Positions 18,806 through 27,596 of a DNA stretch of 64,000 nt are shown one piece after another; the first letter of the stretch is position 1, and every line of letters starts with the position of its first letter. This stretch comes from Streptomyces sp. ISL-12 (GTDB taxonomy: Bacteria; Actinomycetota; Actinomycetes; Streptomycetales; Streptomycetaceae). The notes below the pieces were generated by a model. The model was not told where the DNA came from and searched no databases. It saw only the letters and a program-made list of their open reading frames with translations. The position numbers and the translations under genes were made by a program. Location of the stretch: positions 1 through 64,000 of the forward strand of contig NZ_JAGGOO010000023.1 in NCBI RefSeq assembly GCF_018614415.1, given 5' to 3'.

Positions 18806-19352
18806 GACCGCTCCCCGTGTGGTGGTGGCCCGTCTCGCGCAGGTGGCGGCCGGGGCCGAGTTCGTCGACCGCGGCGCGGGCCGCGTCCAGGGGGGTCGGG
18901 TACGAGCGGTAGTGGTCGACCATGGTGAGCCAGGTGCCGTCGGCGCGGCGCATGAGGTGCAGGGGGCGACCGTCCACGGTCACGTGCCAGGTGTCCGCGT
19001 CGGCGGCCGCGTGGTCCTCGGGGGCGGTCTCATGGCCGCGGACGTCGCGGAAGCCCCGGAAACCCTGGATACGGCGGTCCCGGTAGGTCTCGTCGAAGGC
19101 GAGGCCGTCCAAGCCGTGGGCGGGGCGGGCGGTTCCGGCTCGGGAGGGCGACGACGCAGTGGTCACGGACACGGCCGCCACCGCCGCGGGGGTGAGTGTC
19201 ACGGCGAGTGCGGCCGGGGCGAGCAGTCCGCGTACGACGTTCCGGCGGGTGGCGGGGGCGGCCCCGTCGTCCGGTGGGGCCGCCCCCGCGGTCGCTCGCC
19301 GCTCCGGGTCTCCCGGGGCTCCGTTCGGCACTTCGGGTGCGGTGACGGCCAT
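18789..19352 (-). CDS. melC1: Tyrosinase copper-transfer (caddie) protein MelC1
   Basis: 187 aa. The N-terminus has a twin-arginine motif TRRNVVRGLL followed by an Ala-rich hydrophobic span, expected to export the MelC1-MelC2 complex through Tat. FDETYRDRRIQGFRG and WHVTVDGRPLHLMRR...SHY-like region (VDHYRSYPTP) are the conserved MelC1 blocks that insert into the tyrosinase active site and hand over copper. A roughly 45-residue acidic/Ala leader before the RR is longer than usual. Start ATG with GAGGAG. It is the promoter-proximal gene of the melC operon. Confidence 0.93.
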   Translation of the reverse strand: MAVTAPEVPNGAPGDPERRATAGAAPPDDGAAPATRRNVVRGLLAPAALAVTLTPAAVAAVSVTTASSPSRAGTARPAHGLDGLAFDETYRDRRIQGFRGFRDVRGHETAPEDHAAADADTWHVTVDGRPLHLMRRADGTWLTMVDHYRSYPTPLDAARAAVDELGPGRHLRETGHHHTGSGHGVHA

Positions 19353-19455
19353 GGGTCGCTCCTCGTCCGGTCCGGTGATCCGTTCCGATAACCGGCCGAG
19401 GGGCCTCGTGGTCACCGCGTGGCGGGCGGGGCGGGTCCGGGGCCCGGCCGAAAGC

Positions 19456-19487
19456 CGTTGTGCCGGCCAGGAAGGGCCGGCACAACG
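19456..19487 (-). terminator. Hairpin terminator downstream of secreted protein gene
   Basis: Perfect 13-bp stem CGTTGTGCCGGCC / GGCCGGCACAACG with a 6-base loop (AGGAAG), 21 bp after the stop of the minus-strand gene at 19508-20200 and ahead of melC1. Confidence 0.85.
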
Positions 19488-19507
19488 GGGCGGGACGCGG
19501 ACGTGGG

Positions 19508-20200
19508 TCACGGCCTGGCGGCGGCACCCTCCGTCGCCGGACGCGCGACGCTCTGCTGTGCCTCGCCCGGGGCCTTCGGCGTGGCCTGCAGGCCGGCCAG
19601 GTCCGGGGCGGGCATCCGGCCGCCGGACAGCGTGGCGGTGAGGATGTTGACCACGCCGGTCACCACGTTGTCGGCGGCCGGGCGGACCTGCTCGCTGCCA
19701 GCCTTGGTGACCGCCTCGACCAGGGTGTCGACCCGCTTCTGCAGGTCCTTGAGCGCGTGGGTGGTGAGGTCGGCCTCCGGGGCCTGCGGGTCGGCGGCGG
19801 AACCGGCCGGCAGCGTGACCGGGTCGGCGGCGCTGTTCTGGGTGGTGCCGGCCGACGCGTTGGTGCCCGGCGTGGTGGTGCGGGCCGCCTCCGCCTGGGC
19901 GAGGGCCTCCCTGACCGCGTTGGCGTGCTTGTCCGCCTCGGCCTGGGTGAGCCGGCCGTCGTCGGCCTTGAGTACGGCGTTCAGCAGACCGGCGACGGGG
20001 CTGAGGGTGTCGCCCAGGAGGCCGATGTCGCCGGCCTGGGCGCGCAGGGTTTCCATGTTGGGGAGGGGCGCGCGAGGCGCCGTCCGGGCGTGCTCCCGGG
20101 CCGATTCGCCTTCGGCCGCCATCGCCGCCGGGCCGGTGAGGCCCAGCAGGAAGGTGGCGCAGAGCGCGGAGGTGGCGATTCGTCGAGCGGGCAGACGCAT
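19508..20200 (-). CDS. Secreted hypothetical protein
   Basis: 230 aa. Start ATG at 20200 has AAGGAAC upstream. Signal peptide with RLPARR n-region and cleavage near AMA-A (about residue 28). The mature protein is helical, Ala/Thr-rich, with repeated LL..V.GLLNAVLKA and KDLQKRVDTLVEAV heptad-like segments. No anchor signal. It lies between the chaplin and the melC operon on the same strand. Not recognised; probably an exported structural or cell-envelope protein. Confidence 0.82.
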   Translation of the reverse strand: MRLPARRIATSALCATFLLGLTGPAAMAAEGESAREHARTAPRAPLPNMETLRAQAGDIGLLGDTLSPVAGLLNAVLKADDGRLTQAEADKHANAVREALAQAEAARTTTPGTNASAGTTQNSAADPVTLPAGSAADPQAPEADLTTHALKDLQKRVDTLVEAVTKAGSEQVRPAADNVVTGVVNILTATLSGGRMPAPDLAGLQATPKAPGEAQQSVARPATEGAAARP

Positions 20201-20521
20201 GGGGGTTCCTTTCGGTGTGCGTCGGATGTTGTGCCCACCGTGGAATCGCCCATGGCGCGCTGCAACCGGGCACCTACGCCACGTGCCCGGCCGATCCCGG
20301 GAGGTATGGCATCGTCCCTGGTCGGCCCGCGTGTCGGGGACCGCCGCCGGGCCGGGTGACGCACCCCCCATTCGAGGCAGCGCTCCGCCGCACGCGGGAC
20401 GACGGCGACGCCGCGAAGCGCCGACTGCTCGCGGCTCGCGACCCGCGGGAAAAGCGAACCGGCCGCCCGCACGCGGAGGAGGAACCGCGTGCGGACGGCC
20501 GGGGCGGCGTCGGGACCGGCG
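20201..20521. other. Intergenic region between chaplin and secreted protein gene
   Basis: 321 bases. The left half holds the promoter of the gene ending at 19508. The right end holds the chaplin terminator hairpin (20459-20502). No convincing gene. Confidence 0.6.
20459..20502 (-). terminator. Hairpin terminator of the short chaplin gene
   Basis: Inverted repeat CCGGCCG-CCGCACGCGG / CCGCGTGCGG-CGGCCGG (one mismatch, 18-bp arms) around AGGAGGAA, located 20 bases after the chaplin stop codon. Confidence 0.85.
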
Positions 20522-20761
20522 TCAGCCGTTCTTGCACTTGTTGCCGAACGACGGGCTCAGCACCCCGACGACGTCGATGGTGTTGCCGCAGATGTTGACC
20601 GGCGCGTAGATCGGGACCTGGACGACGTCGCCCGACGACCCGCCGTGGGAGTGCGAGGCGGTGCCGTGCGCGCCGGCGTCGGCGGCGGCGACACCGGTAC
20701 CGCCCGCCACCGAGGCGGCGGCGACGGAGGTCAGGGCCAGGCCCTTCGCGATACGCGACAT
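20522..20761 (-). CDS. Short chaplin (aerial-hypha surface amyloid protein)
   Basis: 79 aa. Sec signal peptide to about residue 27 (VAAA-D), a short His/Ser/Gly spacer, then one chaplin domain with VQVPIYAPVNICGN and Cys58 and Cys76 (17 residues apart). Short chaplins are secreted, assemble at the air-water interface into amyloid fibrils and make hyphae hydrophobic. ATG with AAGGAG. In S. coelicolor chaplins occur in this neighbourhood (ChpG/ChpF, from memory); which of them this matches needs alignment. It is divergent from the exopolysaccharide operon with a 347-bp shared upstream region. Confidence 0.95.
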   Translation of the reverse strand: MSRIAKGLALTSVAAASVAGGTGVAAADAGAHGTASHSHGGSSGDVVQVPIYAPVNICGNTIDVVGVLSPSFGNKCKNG

Positions 20762-21108
20762 GGAGAGGTGCTCCTTGATGTGACACACGTGCGTCCGGGC
20801 GGGTGCCCCGTGCAGTGTCAACGCGCGATCCGTGCCCGGGGTGTGCGGCCGATGGGGTGATCTCCCCCGATCACCCCCTTCATACCTTCCGACACCTATG
20901 ACCGGTTTCATCGGATTCGTACGGATAACGACTAGAGTCCACGCCGTCCGACGCACCGGCGGCCGGACCCGGTCGGTGGTCAGCGGGTCTCCGGGCCCGC
21001 CGGCCGGCCTGACACGGCGTACGCCGAAGCGGGCGTCCAGACCGGCGCACCGAGGTGCGGCACGTTCGCGCCCGTCCTGAGCGCCATCCGTGAGCGAGGA
21101 AGCCGCGC
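20762..21108. promoter_or_regulatory. Divergent upstream region of chaplin and exopolysaccharide operon
   Basis: 347 bases with no gene. It must carry the chaplin promoter and that of the glycosyltransferase operon. A less GC-rich patch at 20875-20940 (TTCATACC, GGATAACGACTAGAG) is the best candidate for a promoter. No box could be assigned to a particular sigma factor. Confidence 0.5.
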
Positions 21109-22293
21109 ATGCACCAGTCACCGACCGTCCCTCGGCCGCGGGTCCTCCATCTCGTCCAGCCCGTGGACGGCGGCGTCGCCCGCGCGCTGACCGACCTGAC
21201 CCGCGCTCAGCTCGCCGCCGGCCTGGAGGTCGTGGCCGCCTGCCCGGACGGTCCGCTGGCGGCCGCTCTCGGGGCGCTCGGCGCGGACGTACGGCACTGG
21301 CCGGCGACGCGGGCGCCGGGTGCGTCGCTCGGGCCGGAGGTGCGGCGGGTGGCGCGGACGGTCGCCGAGGTGCGGCCGGACCTGGTGCACGCGCACAGCG
21401 CGAAGGCGGGGCTGGCCGGGCGGCTGGCCGTGCGGGGGCGGATCCCGACCGTGTTCCAGCCGCACGCCTGGTCGTTCGAGGCGGTCGACGGCGGCGCGGC
21501 GGCCCTGGCCCGCGGCTGGGAGCGGTGGGGGGCGCGCTGGGCGGCGCGGGTGGTGTGCGTGAGCGAGGCGGAACGGCTGCGCGGGGTGCGGGCCGGGGTC
21601 CGCGCACGCTGGGCGGTCATCCCCAACGGCGTCGACACCGACCGTTTCCGGCCCGCGCCCGCCGCCGCCGTACGGCCCCGGCTGCTGCCCGGCGTCCCCG
21701 CCGACGCGCCACTGGTGGTGTGCGTGGGGCGGCTGTGCCGGCAGAAGGGGCAGGACGTGCTGCTGGCGGCATGGCGGCGGGTCCTGGCACGGGTGCCCGG
21801 CGCCCGGCTCGTCCTGGTCGGCGACGGACCGGACCGGGCCCGGCTGGCCGCCTCGGCGCCCGCCTCCGTGCTGTTCGCGGGCGGTGTGCCGGACGCGGCG
21901 CCCTGGTACCGGGCCGCCGATCTGGTCGTCCTGCCGTCCCGCTGGGAGGGCATGGCGCTGGCGCCGCTGGAGGCGATGGCCTGTGCGCGGCCGGTGGTGG
22001 TGACGGACGTCGACGGCGCCCGGGAGGGCCTGCCGCCCGCGCTCGTACCGCACTGCCTGGTGCCGCCGGAGGACCCCGCCGCGCTGGCCGACGCCGTGGC
22101 CGCGCTGCTGCCGGACCCGGCGGTGCGCGCCCGGCTGGGCCTGCGGGGCCGCGCGCACGTGGTCTCCGCCCACGACGTCCGCCGTACCGCCGCGGCCCAC
22201 GCGGCGGTGTACCGGGCGCTCCTCGGCGGCTCACCGGCAGCCGTCCGGCCGGTCGCCGAGCCCACCGAGCACAGGGAGTCCGTCCACTCGTGA
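21109..22293 (+). CDS. GT4-family glycosyltransferase
   Basis: 394 aa, cytoplasmic GT-B fold. N-terminal VLHLVQPVDGGVARAL is the typical GT4 first strand with nucleotide-binding Gly-rich loop; IPNGVDTDRF and CVGRLCRQKG start the second domain; SRWEGMALAPLEAMA is the EX7E donor-binding motif. It transfers a sugar from a nucleotide-activated donor to a lipid-linked acceptor. First gene of an operon whose following genes overlap end to end, so it is probably an early step in repeat-unit synthesis. Confidence 0.93.
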   Translation: MHQSPTVPRPRVLHLVQPVDGGVARALTDLTRAQLAAGLEVVAACPDGPLAAALGALGADVRHWPATRAPGASLGPEVRRVARTVAEVRPDLVHAHSAKAGLAGRLAVRGRIPTVFQPHAWSFEAVDGGAAALARGWERWGARWAARVVCVSEAERLRGVRAGVRARWAVIPNGVDTDRFRPAPAAAVRPRLLPGVPADAPLVVCVGRLCRQKGQDVLLAAWRRVLARVPGARLVLVGDGPDRARLAASAPASVLFAGGVPDAAPWYRAADLVVLPSRWEGMALAPLEAMACARPVVVTDVDGAREGLPPALVPHCLVPPEDPAALADAVAALLPDPAVRARLGLRGRAHVVSAHDVRRTAAAHAAVYRALLGGSPAAVRPVAEPTEHRESVHS

Positions 22294-23798
22294 CCGCGGA
22301 AAGCACCGTCCCCGTCCCCGCCGGCGAGCCGCGGGACCTCGGCAGGTCCCCCGTCCCGCTCCTGCCGCCGCGCCCCGGCGCCCTGGGCCCCCGGCTGCCC
22401 GCCGGAGGCCCGGCGGCCCGGCCCGGCCCGGCGCTGCCGCTGCTCCTCGCGGACGGCGCGGCGGCGCTGGTGGGCGCGCTCACCCTCACCGGCGTCCCCG
22501 TGCGGGCGCCGCTCGCGGCCCTGCTGGTCGCCACCGCCCTGCTGCTGCGTCCGCCGCCGCCCCGGCGGCTGCCGGGCGTCCTGGACGAACTGCCCGCCGT
22601 GTGCGCCCGGATCGCGACGGCCTGGCTGGCGTCGGCCGCGCTGATCGCGGCGTACGCGCCGGGGCACGCGCTGTCCGCCGGCGCCCTGCTGCTGGGCTGC
22701 GCGGCGCAGTCGGCGGCGAGCTGCGCGGGCCGGGGCCTGGTGCACCGGTGGCGGCGCCGCGCGCTGCGCCGGCGTCCGCACGCGGCGCTCGTCGTCGGGC
22801 CCGCCGCGACCGCCCGCCGGGTGGCCGCCGCCGTGCTGCGCGACGCGCGGTGCGGGGTGCGGCCGGTCGGCGTGGTGGCCGACGGCCCGGACGGCGGCGG
22901 TCCCGGGCTGCCCGTGCCGGCCACCGGCGAGGAGGCGCACGGGGCGGTGGGGCGCGGCGGCGTCCGGGACGTGCCGGACGGCGGCTCCGGGCTGCCCGTG
23001 CTGACCACCGGCGAGGAGGCGCACCGGGCGGTCGTGCAGAACGGCGTCCGGGACGTGCTGGTCGTCGACCCCGCCGCCCGGACCCGGCAGGACGCGCTGC
23101 TGCGGGCGCTGGCCGAGGCGGGGTGCGCGGTGTGGGAGGTCGACGCCGGCCGCCCGGCGGGCGCCGGCCGGGAGGAGATCGCCGGGTTCCCCTGCCGGCG
23201 GCTCCTGACCGGGCCCGCCCGGCCGGGGCGCGGCAAGCGGGCGCTGGACGTGGTGGTGTCCGGGGCGCTGCTGCTGCTGGCCGGCCCGGTGCTGCTGGCG
23301 TGCGCGGCGGCGCTGCGGGTCAGCGGCGGGCCGGGGGTGGTGTTCCGGCAGCAGCGGGTCGGACAGGGCGGCCGGCCCTTCACGCTGCTGAAGTTCCGCA
23401 CCCACCGCCCGGTGGACGAGCACGAGTCGGCGACCCGGTGGAGCGTGGCCGACGAACGCCGGATGCCGTGGTTCTGCCGCTTCCTGCGGCGGACCTCGCT
23501 GGACGAGCTGCTCCAGCTGTGGAACGTCTTCCGGGGCGACATGAGCCTGGTCGGCCCGCGCCCCGAACGGCCCTACTTCGTCGACCGGTTCAGCCAGACC
23601 TACCCGGGCTACGCCGCCCGCCACCGGATGCCGGCCGGGATCACCGGCCTCGCGCAGGTGCACGGGCTGCGCGGGGACACCTCCATCGAGGACCGGGCCC
23701 GCTACGACAACGCGTACATCGACACCTGGTCGCTGTGGCAGGACGTCTGCATCCTGCTGCGCACGGCCGTGGCGCTGCTGCGCCCCACGGGGAGCTGA
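22290..23798 (+). CDS. Exopolysaccharide priming sugar-1-phosphate transferase (WbaP/WcaJ-type)
   Basis: 502 aa from GTG 22290, overlapping the previous stop (GTGA). The N-terminal half has hydrophobic segments and a CoA-binding-like nucleotide domain. The C-terminal domain is a bacterial sugar transferase: KRALDVVVSGALLLLAGP (membrane), KFRTH, RTSLDELLQLWNVFRGDMSLVGPRP (catalytic region). It links a sugar phosphate to undecaprenyl phosphate, starting the repeat unit. Unusual: about 28 residues are tandemly duplicated (22890-23060), both copies carrying the GLPV...TGEEAH...NGVRDV-type sequence. Confidence 0.93.
   Translation: MTAESTVPVPAGEPRDLGRSPVPLLPPRPGALGPRLPAGGPAARPGPALPLLLADGAAALVGALTLTGVPVRAPLAALLVATALLLRPPPPRRLPGVLDELPAVCARIATAWLASAALIAAYAPGHALSAGALLLGCAAQSAASCAGRGLVHRWRRRALRRRPHAALVVGPAATARRVAAAVLRDARCGVRPVGVVADGPDGGGPGLPVPATGEEAHGAVGRGGVRDVPDGGSGLPVLTTGEEAHRAVVQNGVRDVLVVDPAARTRQDALLRALAEAGCAVWEVDAGRPAGAGREEIAGFPCRRLLTGPARPGRGKRALDVVVSGALLLLAGPVLLACAAALRVSGGPGVVFRQQRVGQGGRPFTLLKFRTHRPVDEHESATRWSVADERRMPWFCRFLRRTSLDELLQLWNVFRGDMSLVGPRPERPYFVDRFSQTYPGYAARHRMPAGITGLAQVHGLRGDTSIEDRARYDNAYIDTWSLWQDVCILLRTAVALLRPTGS
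22887..23060 (+). repeat. In-frame tandem duplication inside the priming transferase
   Basis: Two imperfect copies of about 84-87 bp (first from about 22887, second from about 22974) encode DGGGPGLPVPATGEEAH... and DGGSGLPVLTTGEEAH.... The reading frame is preserved. The copies differ at several positions, so the event is not very recent. Confidence 0.85.
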
Positions 23799-23803
23799 CC
23801 GAC

Positions 23804-25168
23804 GTGAGCCTCGCCCTGCCCCGGTCCGCGACGGCCCGCGTACGGCACCTGCCGCCGGCGACGGCCGTGGCCGCCGTGATCGCGCTGCTGGCCCTGCCCC
23901 TGGACGCGGGCGAGGGCGGCGCGCACCCGGCCGACGTCCTCTCCGCGCTGGTGGTGCTGTACTGCGCGGTCCGCCTGCTGCGGGAGCGGCGGCGCCCCCT
24001 GTCCCGTACGGCGGCCGTGGTGCTGGGGCTGCCGGTGCCGGCGCTGGCGCTCGCCGCGGTGTGCGCCACCGGGGCGCCGGAGGACCAGCTCGCGGGGCTC
24101 GGGCGCTGCCTCCAGGTCTTCGTGCTCGTGCCGGCCGCCGTGCTGCTGCTGGTCCGGGGCCGGGGCGACGTACGGCTGCTCGCCTGGACGGTGGTGGGGC
24201 TCGCGCTGTGGCAGGGGTCGGTCGGCACGCACCAGTACGTCACCGGGACCGGGGCCTCGTACCAGGGCGAACAGGTCCGGGCGGTGGGGACGTTCGGGGC
24301 GCAGGACGTGATGGGGATGGCGACCGTGGTGTCGCTGGGACTGGTGTGCGCGACGGGGCTGGCGCTGGGCCGCAGCGGCCCGGTGCGGCACCGGGTGCTG
24401 GCCGCCGGGTGCGCGGTGGCGCTGCTGCTGCCGCTCGCGCTGTCCTTCAGCCGGGGGGCGTGGATCGCCACGGCGGTGACCTGCGCGGCGCAGGCGCTGC
24501 TGGCCGGGGCGCGGCGGGCGGTGGCGCTGGGCGCGGCCGTCGCCGCGGCGGGCGTGGTGCTGGTCGGCGGGTTCGGGGTCGGTACGGCGATGCTCCAGGA
24601 GCGGGTCGGCAGCATCACCCGGGTCGCCGACGCGCCCGACCAGTCGGTGACCGACCGGTACACCATGTGGGCGGCGGCCGTGGACATGTGGCGCGAGCGG
24701 CCGCTGACCGGCGTCGGCCTCAAGGGCTTCCCCGAGCACCGGGACACGCACGCCTCGCTGGCGCTGTCCTCGGGCAGCGAGACCGGCGGCGCGGGCGCCG
24801 GATACGTCCGGCAGCCGTTGCTGTCCCCGCACAACATGTACCTCCTCGTCCTCGCCGAACAGGGCCTCATCGGACTGGTCGCGCTGGCCGGGAGCTGGCT
24901 GGCGCTCCTCGTCCTGGGCCTGCGCCGGCTGCGCGCGGTGCGGCGTGCCGGGCGGGCGGGGCGGACGAGGGCTGCGGGGCGGGCAGGGGGTGCGGGCCCG
25001 GCGGGGCTCGACTGCGGGCTGATCGGCTGCGGGCTGCTGGTGTGGCAGCTCACCGACTTCGTGTACGCCGACATCGGCGGCCCGTCGACGGTGCTGACGG
25101 CGGTGTGCCTGGGCCTCGCGGCCCACTGGGCGCTGGCCGCGCGCGCCGGGGAGGGGTCCGGGCGATGA
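23804..25168 (+). CDS. O-antigen ligase / polysaccharide polymerase (Wzy family) membrane protein
   Basis: 454 aa from a GTG five bases after the preceding stop. About ten transmembrane segments. The large extracytoplasmic loop contains DRYTMWAAAVDMWRERPLTGVGLKGF and the downstream HNMYLLVLAEQGL, the conserved Wzy/WaaL signature that includes the essential Arg-His region. In a Wzx/Wzy pathway this enzyme polymerises lipid-linked repeats on the outer face of the membrane. An Arg/Gly/Ala-rich cytoplasmic loop near residues 380-405 is unusual. Overlaps the next gene by ATGA. Confidence 0.9.
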   Translation: MSLALPRSATARVRHLPPATAVAAVIALLALPLDAGEGGAHPADVLSALVVLYCAVRLLRERRRPLSRTAAVVLGLPVPALALAAVCATGAPEDQLAGLGRCLQVFVLVPAAVLLLVRGRGDVRLLAWTVVGLALWQGSVGTHQYVTGTGASYQGEQVRAVGTFGAQDVMGMATVVSLGLVCATGLALGRSGPVRHRVLAAGCAVALLLPLALSFSRGAWIATAVTCAAQALLAGARRAVALGAAVAAAGVVLVGGFGVGTAMLQERVGSITRVADAPDQSVTDRYTMWAAAVDMWRERPLTGVGLKGFPEHRDTHASLALSSGSETGGAGAGYVRQPLLSPHNMYLLVLAEQGLIGLVALAGSWLALLVLGLRRLRAVRRAGRAGRTRAAGRAGGAGPAGLDCGLIGCGLLVWQLTDFVYADIGGPSTVLTAVCLGLAAHWALAARAGEGSGR

Positions 25169-26856
25169 CGTCCACGCCGGTGCGGGGCGCGGGGACGGTG
25201 GCGGGTGGTGCGGCACCCGAGGCACCACCAGGGGCAGACGGTGCGGCTGGGGCCGGGCGGGGGTCGCGGGGGTTCCTCGCGCGGGCCGCCGCCGTGACCG
25301 CCGTGCTGTCGGTGGCCGGGTCGGTGCTCGGGCTGGCCCGGGACCAGGCGCTGGCCCGGCTGTTCGGGGCGGGCAGCGGGACCGACGCGTTCCTGGTGGC
25401 GTGGACCGTACCGGAGTTCGCGGCGACGCTGCTCATCGAGGACGGGCTCGCCTTCGCGCTGGTCCCGATGTTCAGCCTGGCCCTGGCCCGGCGCGCGCGG
25501 GGTGCCTCCGGCGACCCGGTCCGGGCGCTCGTCGCCGCGACCCTGCCCCGGCTGGCGCTGGCCTTCGCCGCGGCCGGCGCGCTGGTCGCCGTAGCCGCTC
25601 CCGCGCTGGTCCGGGTCCTGGCACCCGGCCTGTCCGACCCCGCCCTGGCCGTCGACTGCACCCGCCTGACCGCGACCTGTGTCCTGAGCTTCGGCCTGGC
25701 CGGCTACTGCAGCGCGGCCCTGCGGGCGCACCGGCGGTTCCTGGTCCCGGCGGCGATCTACGTCGCCTACAACACCGGCATCATCGCCACGATGTTCCTG
25801 CTCGGCGGGGCCTGGGGGGTGCGGTCGGCGGCGGCCGGGGTGGCGGTGGGCGGCTGCCTGATGGTGGCGGCGCAGGTGCCCTCGCTGGTGCGGCGGCTGC
25901 GGGAGCGCGACGGGGAGCCGCCCCGGCCGGCGTCCGGCGCCGCCGACGGCGTACGGCCGCTGGTCACGGCGCTGTTCGCCACCGTCCTGCTGTTCGCGCT
26001 GTGCCGGCAGTCGCAGGTGCTCATCGAACGGTTCCTCGCCTCCGGCCTGTCCGCCGGGGCGATCTCGCACCTGAACTACGCGCAGAAGGTGGCGCAGATC
26101 CCGATGACCCTGTCGCTGATGCTGTGCACGGTCACCTTCCCGGTGGTGGCGCGGGCGCTGGCCGACGGTGACGTCGTACGGGCCCGGGACCGGGTGGAGC
26201 GGGACGTGGCCGTGGCCGCCGCGCTGGTGCTGCTCGGCGCGGCGACGGTGGTGGCCTGCGCCCCGCAGATCGTGCAACTGCTGTTCCAGCGCGGCGTGTT
26301 CACCGCCGGGGACACGGCGGCGACCGCGGGCGTGATGCGGGTGTACGCCCTCGGGCTGCTCGGCCAGACCGTGGTGGGCGCGCTGGCCCGCTCCTACTTC
26401 GGGGCCGGCCGCGCCAGCTGGTACCCGCTGGGCGCGATGGCCGTGGGCGTCGCCGCCACCGCCGTCATCGGCGCGGCCGGCGTCGCCGCCTGGGGCGTAC
26501 GCGGCATCGCCGCCGCCAACGCCGCCGGGATCACCGTCACCGCCGCCCTGCTGCTCGCCGGAACGGGCTCGCGCGGCGTCCCCGTCCGCGTCCGGCGGGT
26601 CCTGGCCGACCTGGCCCGTCCGGCGCTGGCGGCCGGGGCGGCGACCGTCGCGGGCATGTCCGCCGCGGCCCGCTGCGACCGTCCCGGGCCCGCTCTCGCC
26701 GCCGGCGTGCTGGCCGTCGCCGGCACGTATCTGCTGCTCGGCCGGGCCCTGGGCGTCCAGGGCGTCGCCCCCGCCACCGCCACCGTCCGTTCCGTTTCCC
26801 GCTCCCTCCTCCGAAGGCTGCGTCATGGCTGCTTCCGCTTCCGTAGGTTCCGTTGA
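25165..26856 (+). CDS. MurJ/MviN-like lipid-linked oligosaccharide flippase (Wzx role)
   Basis: 563 aa, about 13-14 transmembrane segments. A 30-residue Gly/Ala-rich cytoplasmic start precedes SVLGLARDQALARLFGAGSGTDAFLVA, the typical MviN N-terminal helix region; LIERFLASGLSAGAISHLNYAQKVAQIP is the conserved central loop. Related to the lipid II flippase MurJ, but its place in an exopolysaccharide operon suggests that it moves the repeat unit across the membrane. ATGA overlap with the polymerase; its 3' end overlaps the deacetylase by 32 bp. Confidence 0.92.
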   Translation: MTSTPVRGAGTVAGGAAPEAPPGADGAAGAGRGSRGFLARAAAVTAVLSVAGSVLGLARDQALARLFGAGSGTDAFLVAWTVPEFAATLLIEDGLAFALVPMFSLALARRARGASGDPVRALVAATLPRLALAFAAAGALVAVAAPALVRVLAPGLSDPALAVDCTRLTATCVLSFGLAGYCSAALRAHRRFLVPAAIYVAYNTGIIATMFLLGGAWGVRSAAAGVAVGGCLMVAAQVPSLVRRLRERDGEPPRPASGAADGVRPLVTALFATVLLFALCRQSQVLIERFLASGLSAGAISHLNYAQKVAQIPMTLSLMLCTVTFPVVARALADGDVVRARDRVERDVAVAAALVLLGAATVVACAPQIVQLLFQRGVFTAGDTAATAGVMRVYALGLLGQTVVGALARSYFGAGRASWYPLGAMAVGVAATAVIGAAGVAAWGVRGIAAANAAGITVTAALLLAGTGSRGVPVRVRRVLADLARPALAAGAATVAGMSAAARCDRPGPALAAGVLAVAGTYLLLGRALGVQGVAPATATVRSVSRSLLRRLRHGCFRFRRFR

Positions 26857-27595
26857 CGTCCCCGCCCGCGCGGGTGCCCGGACCGGTCCCGTGCCGTGGG
26901 TGGCGATGTACCACTCGGTCGGCGACCCCTCGGACGACCCGTACCGCATCACGGTCACCCCTGCCCGCCTCGACGCGCAGCTCGGCTGGCTGCGGCGGCG
27001 CGGGCTGCGCGGCGTGTCCGTGGCCGACCTGCTGGCCGCGCGGGCGCGGGGCGCGGCCCGCGGCCTGATCGCGCTGACCTTCGACGACGGGTACGCCGAC
27101 TTCACCGAGCACGCCCTGCCGTGTCTGCGCCGCTGGGGCTGCGGCGCCACCCTGTTCGTGCTGCCGGGACGGCTCGGCGGCGACAACGCCTGGGATCCGC
27201 TGGGCCCCCGCAAGCCGCTGCTGGACGCCGACGGCATCCGCCGCGCCGCCGCCGAGGGCGTGGAGATCGGCTCGCACGGCCTCACCCACGTCGACCTCAC
27301 CGCGGCCGACGACGCCACGCTGGCGGCCGAGACCGCCGGCAGCAGGGCGCGGCTCACTGAGCTGACCGGCACGGCGGTGACCGGCTTCTGCTACCCGTAC
27401 GGCACCGTCGACGCCCGTGCCGTCGAGGCCGTCCGCGCCGCCGGGTACGGCTACGCCTGCGCCATCGACCCCGGCCCGCTGACCGGGCCGTACGCCCTGC
27501 CCCGGGTGCACGTCGGGCAGCGCGACACGGCCGTACGGATGCTGCTGAAGACCCGGCTGCACCGGTTGCGGCGGCGCCCCGTGGCGGGGGTGTGA
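26825..27595 (+). CDS. Polysaccharide deacetylase (NodB/CE4 family)
   Basis: 256 aa. NodB motif 1 TFDDGYADF supplies the catalytic base and metal Asp; motif 2 SHGLTHVDLT supplies two metal-binding His; CYPYG is motif 3. It removes N-acetyl groups from GlcNAc-containing glycans. The N-terminus shows no signal peptide, so it may act in the cytoplasm on lipid-linked units. Start ATG lies inside the preceding flippase gene (32-bp overlap), giving translational coupling. Confidence 0.92.
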   Translation: MAASASVGSVDVPARAGARTGPVPWVAMYHSVGDPSDDPYRITVTPARLDAQLGWLRRRGLRGVSVADLLAARARGAARGLIALTFDDGYADFTEHALPCLRRWGCGATLFVLPGRLGGDNAWDPLGPRKPLLDADGIRRAAAEGVEIGSHGLTHVDLTAADDATLAAETAGSRARLTELTGTAVTGFCYPYGTVDARAVEAVRAAGYGYACAIDPGPLTGPYALPRVHVGQRDTAVRMLLKTRLHRLRRRPVAGV

Positions 27596-27596
27596 C

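Noticed and set aside
25165..26856. Peptidoglycan lipid II flippase MurJ as the specific function
   Set aside because: Family is the same, but the overlap with exopolysaccharide genes on both sides favours a Wzx-like role; a housekeeping murJ is expected elsewhere.
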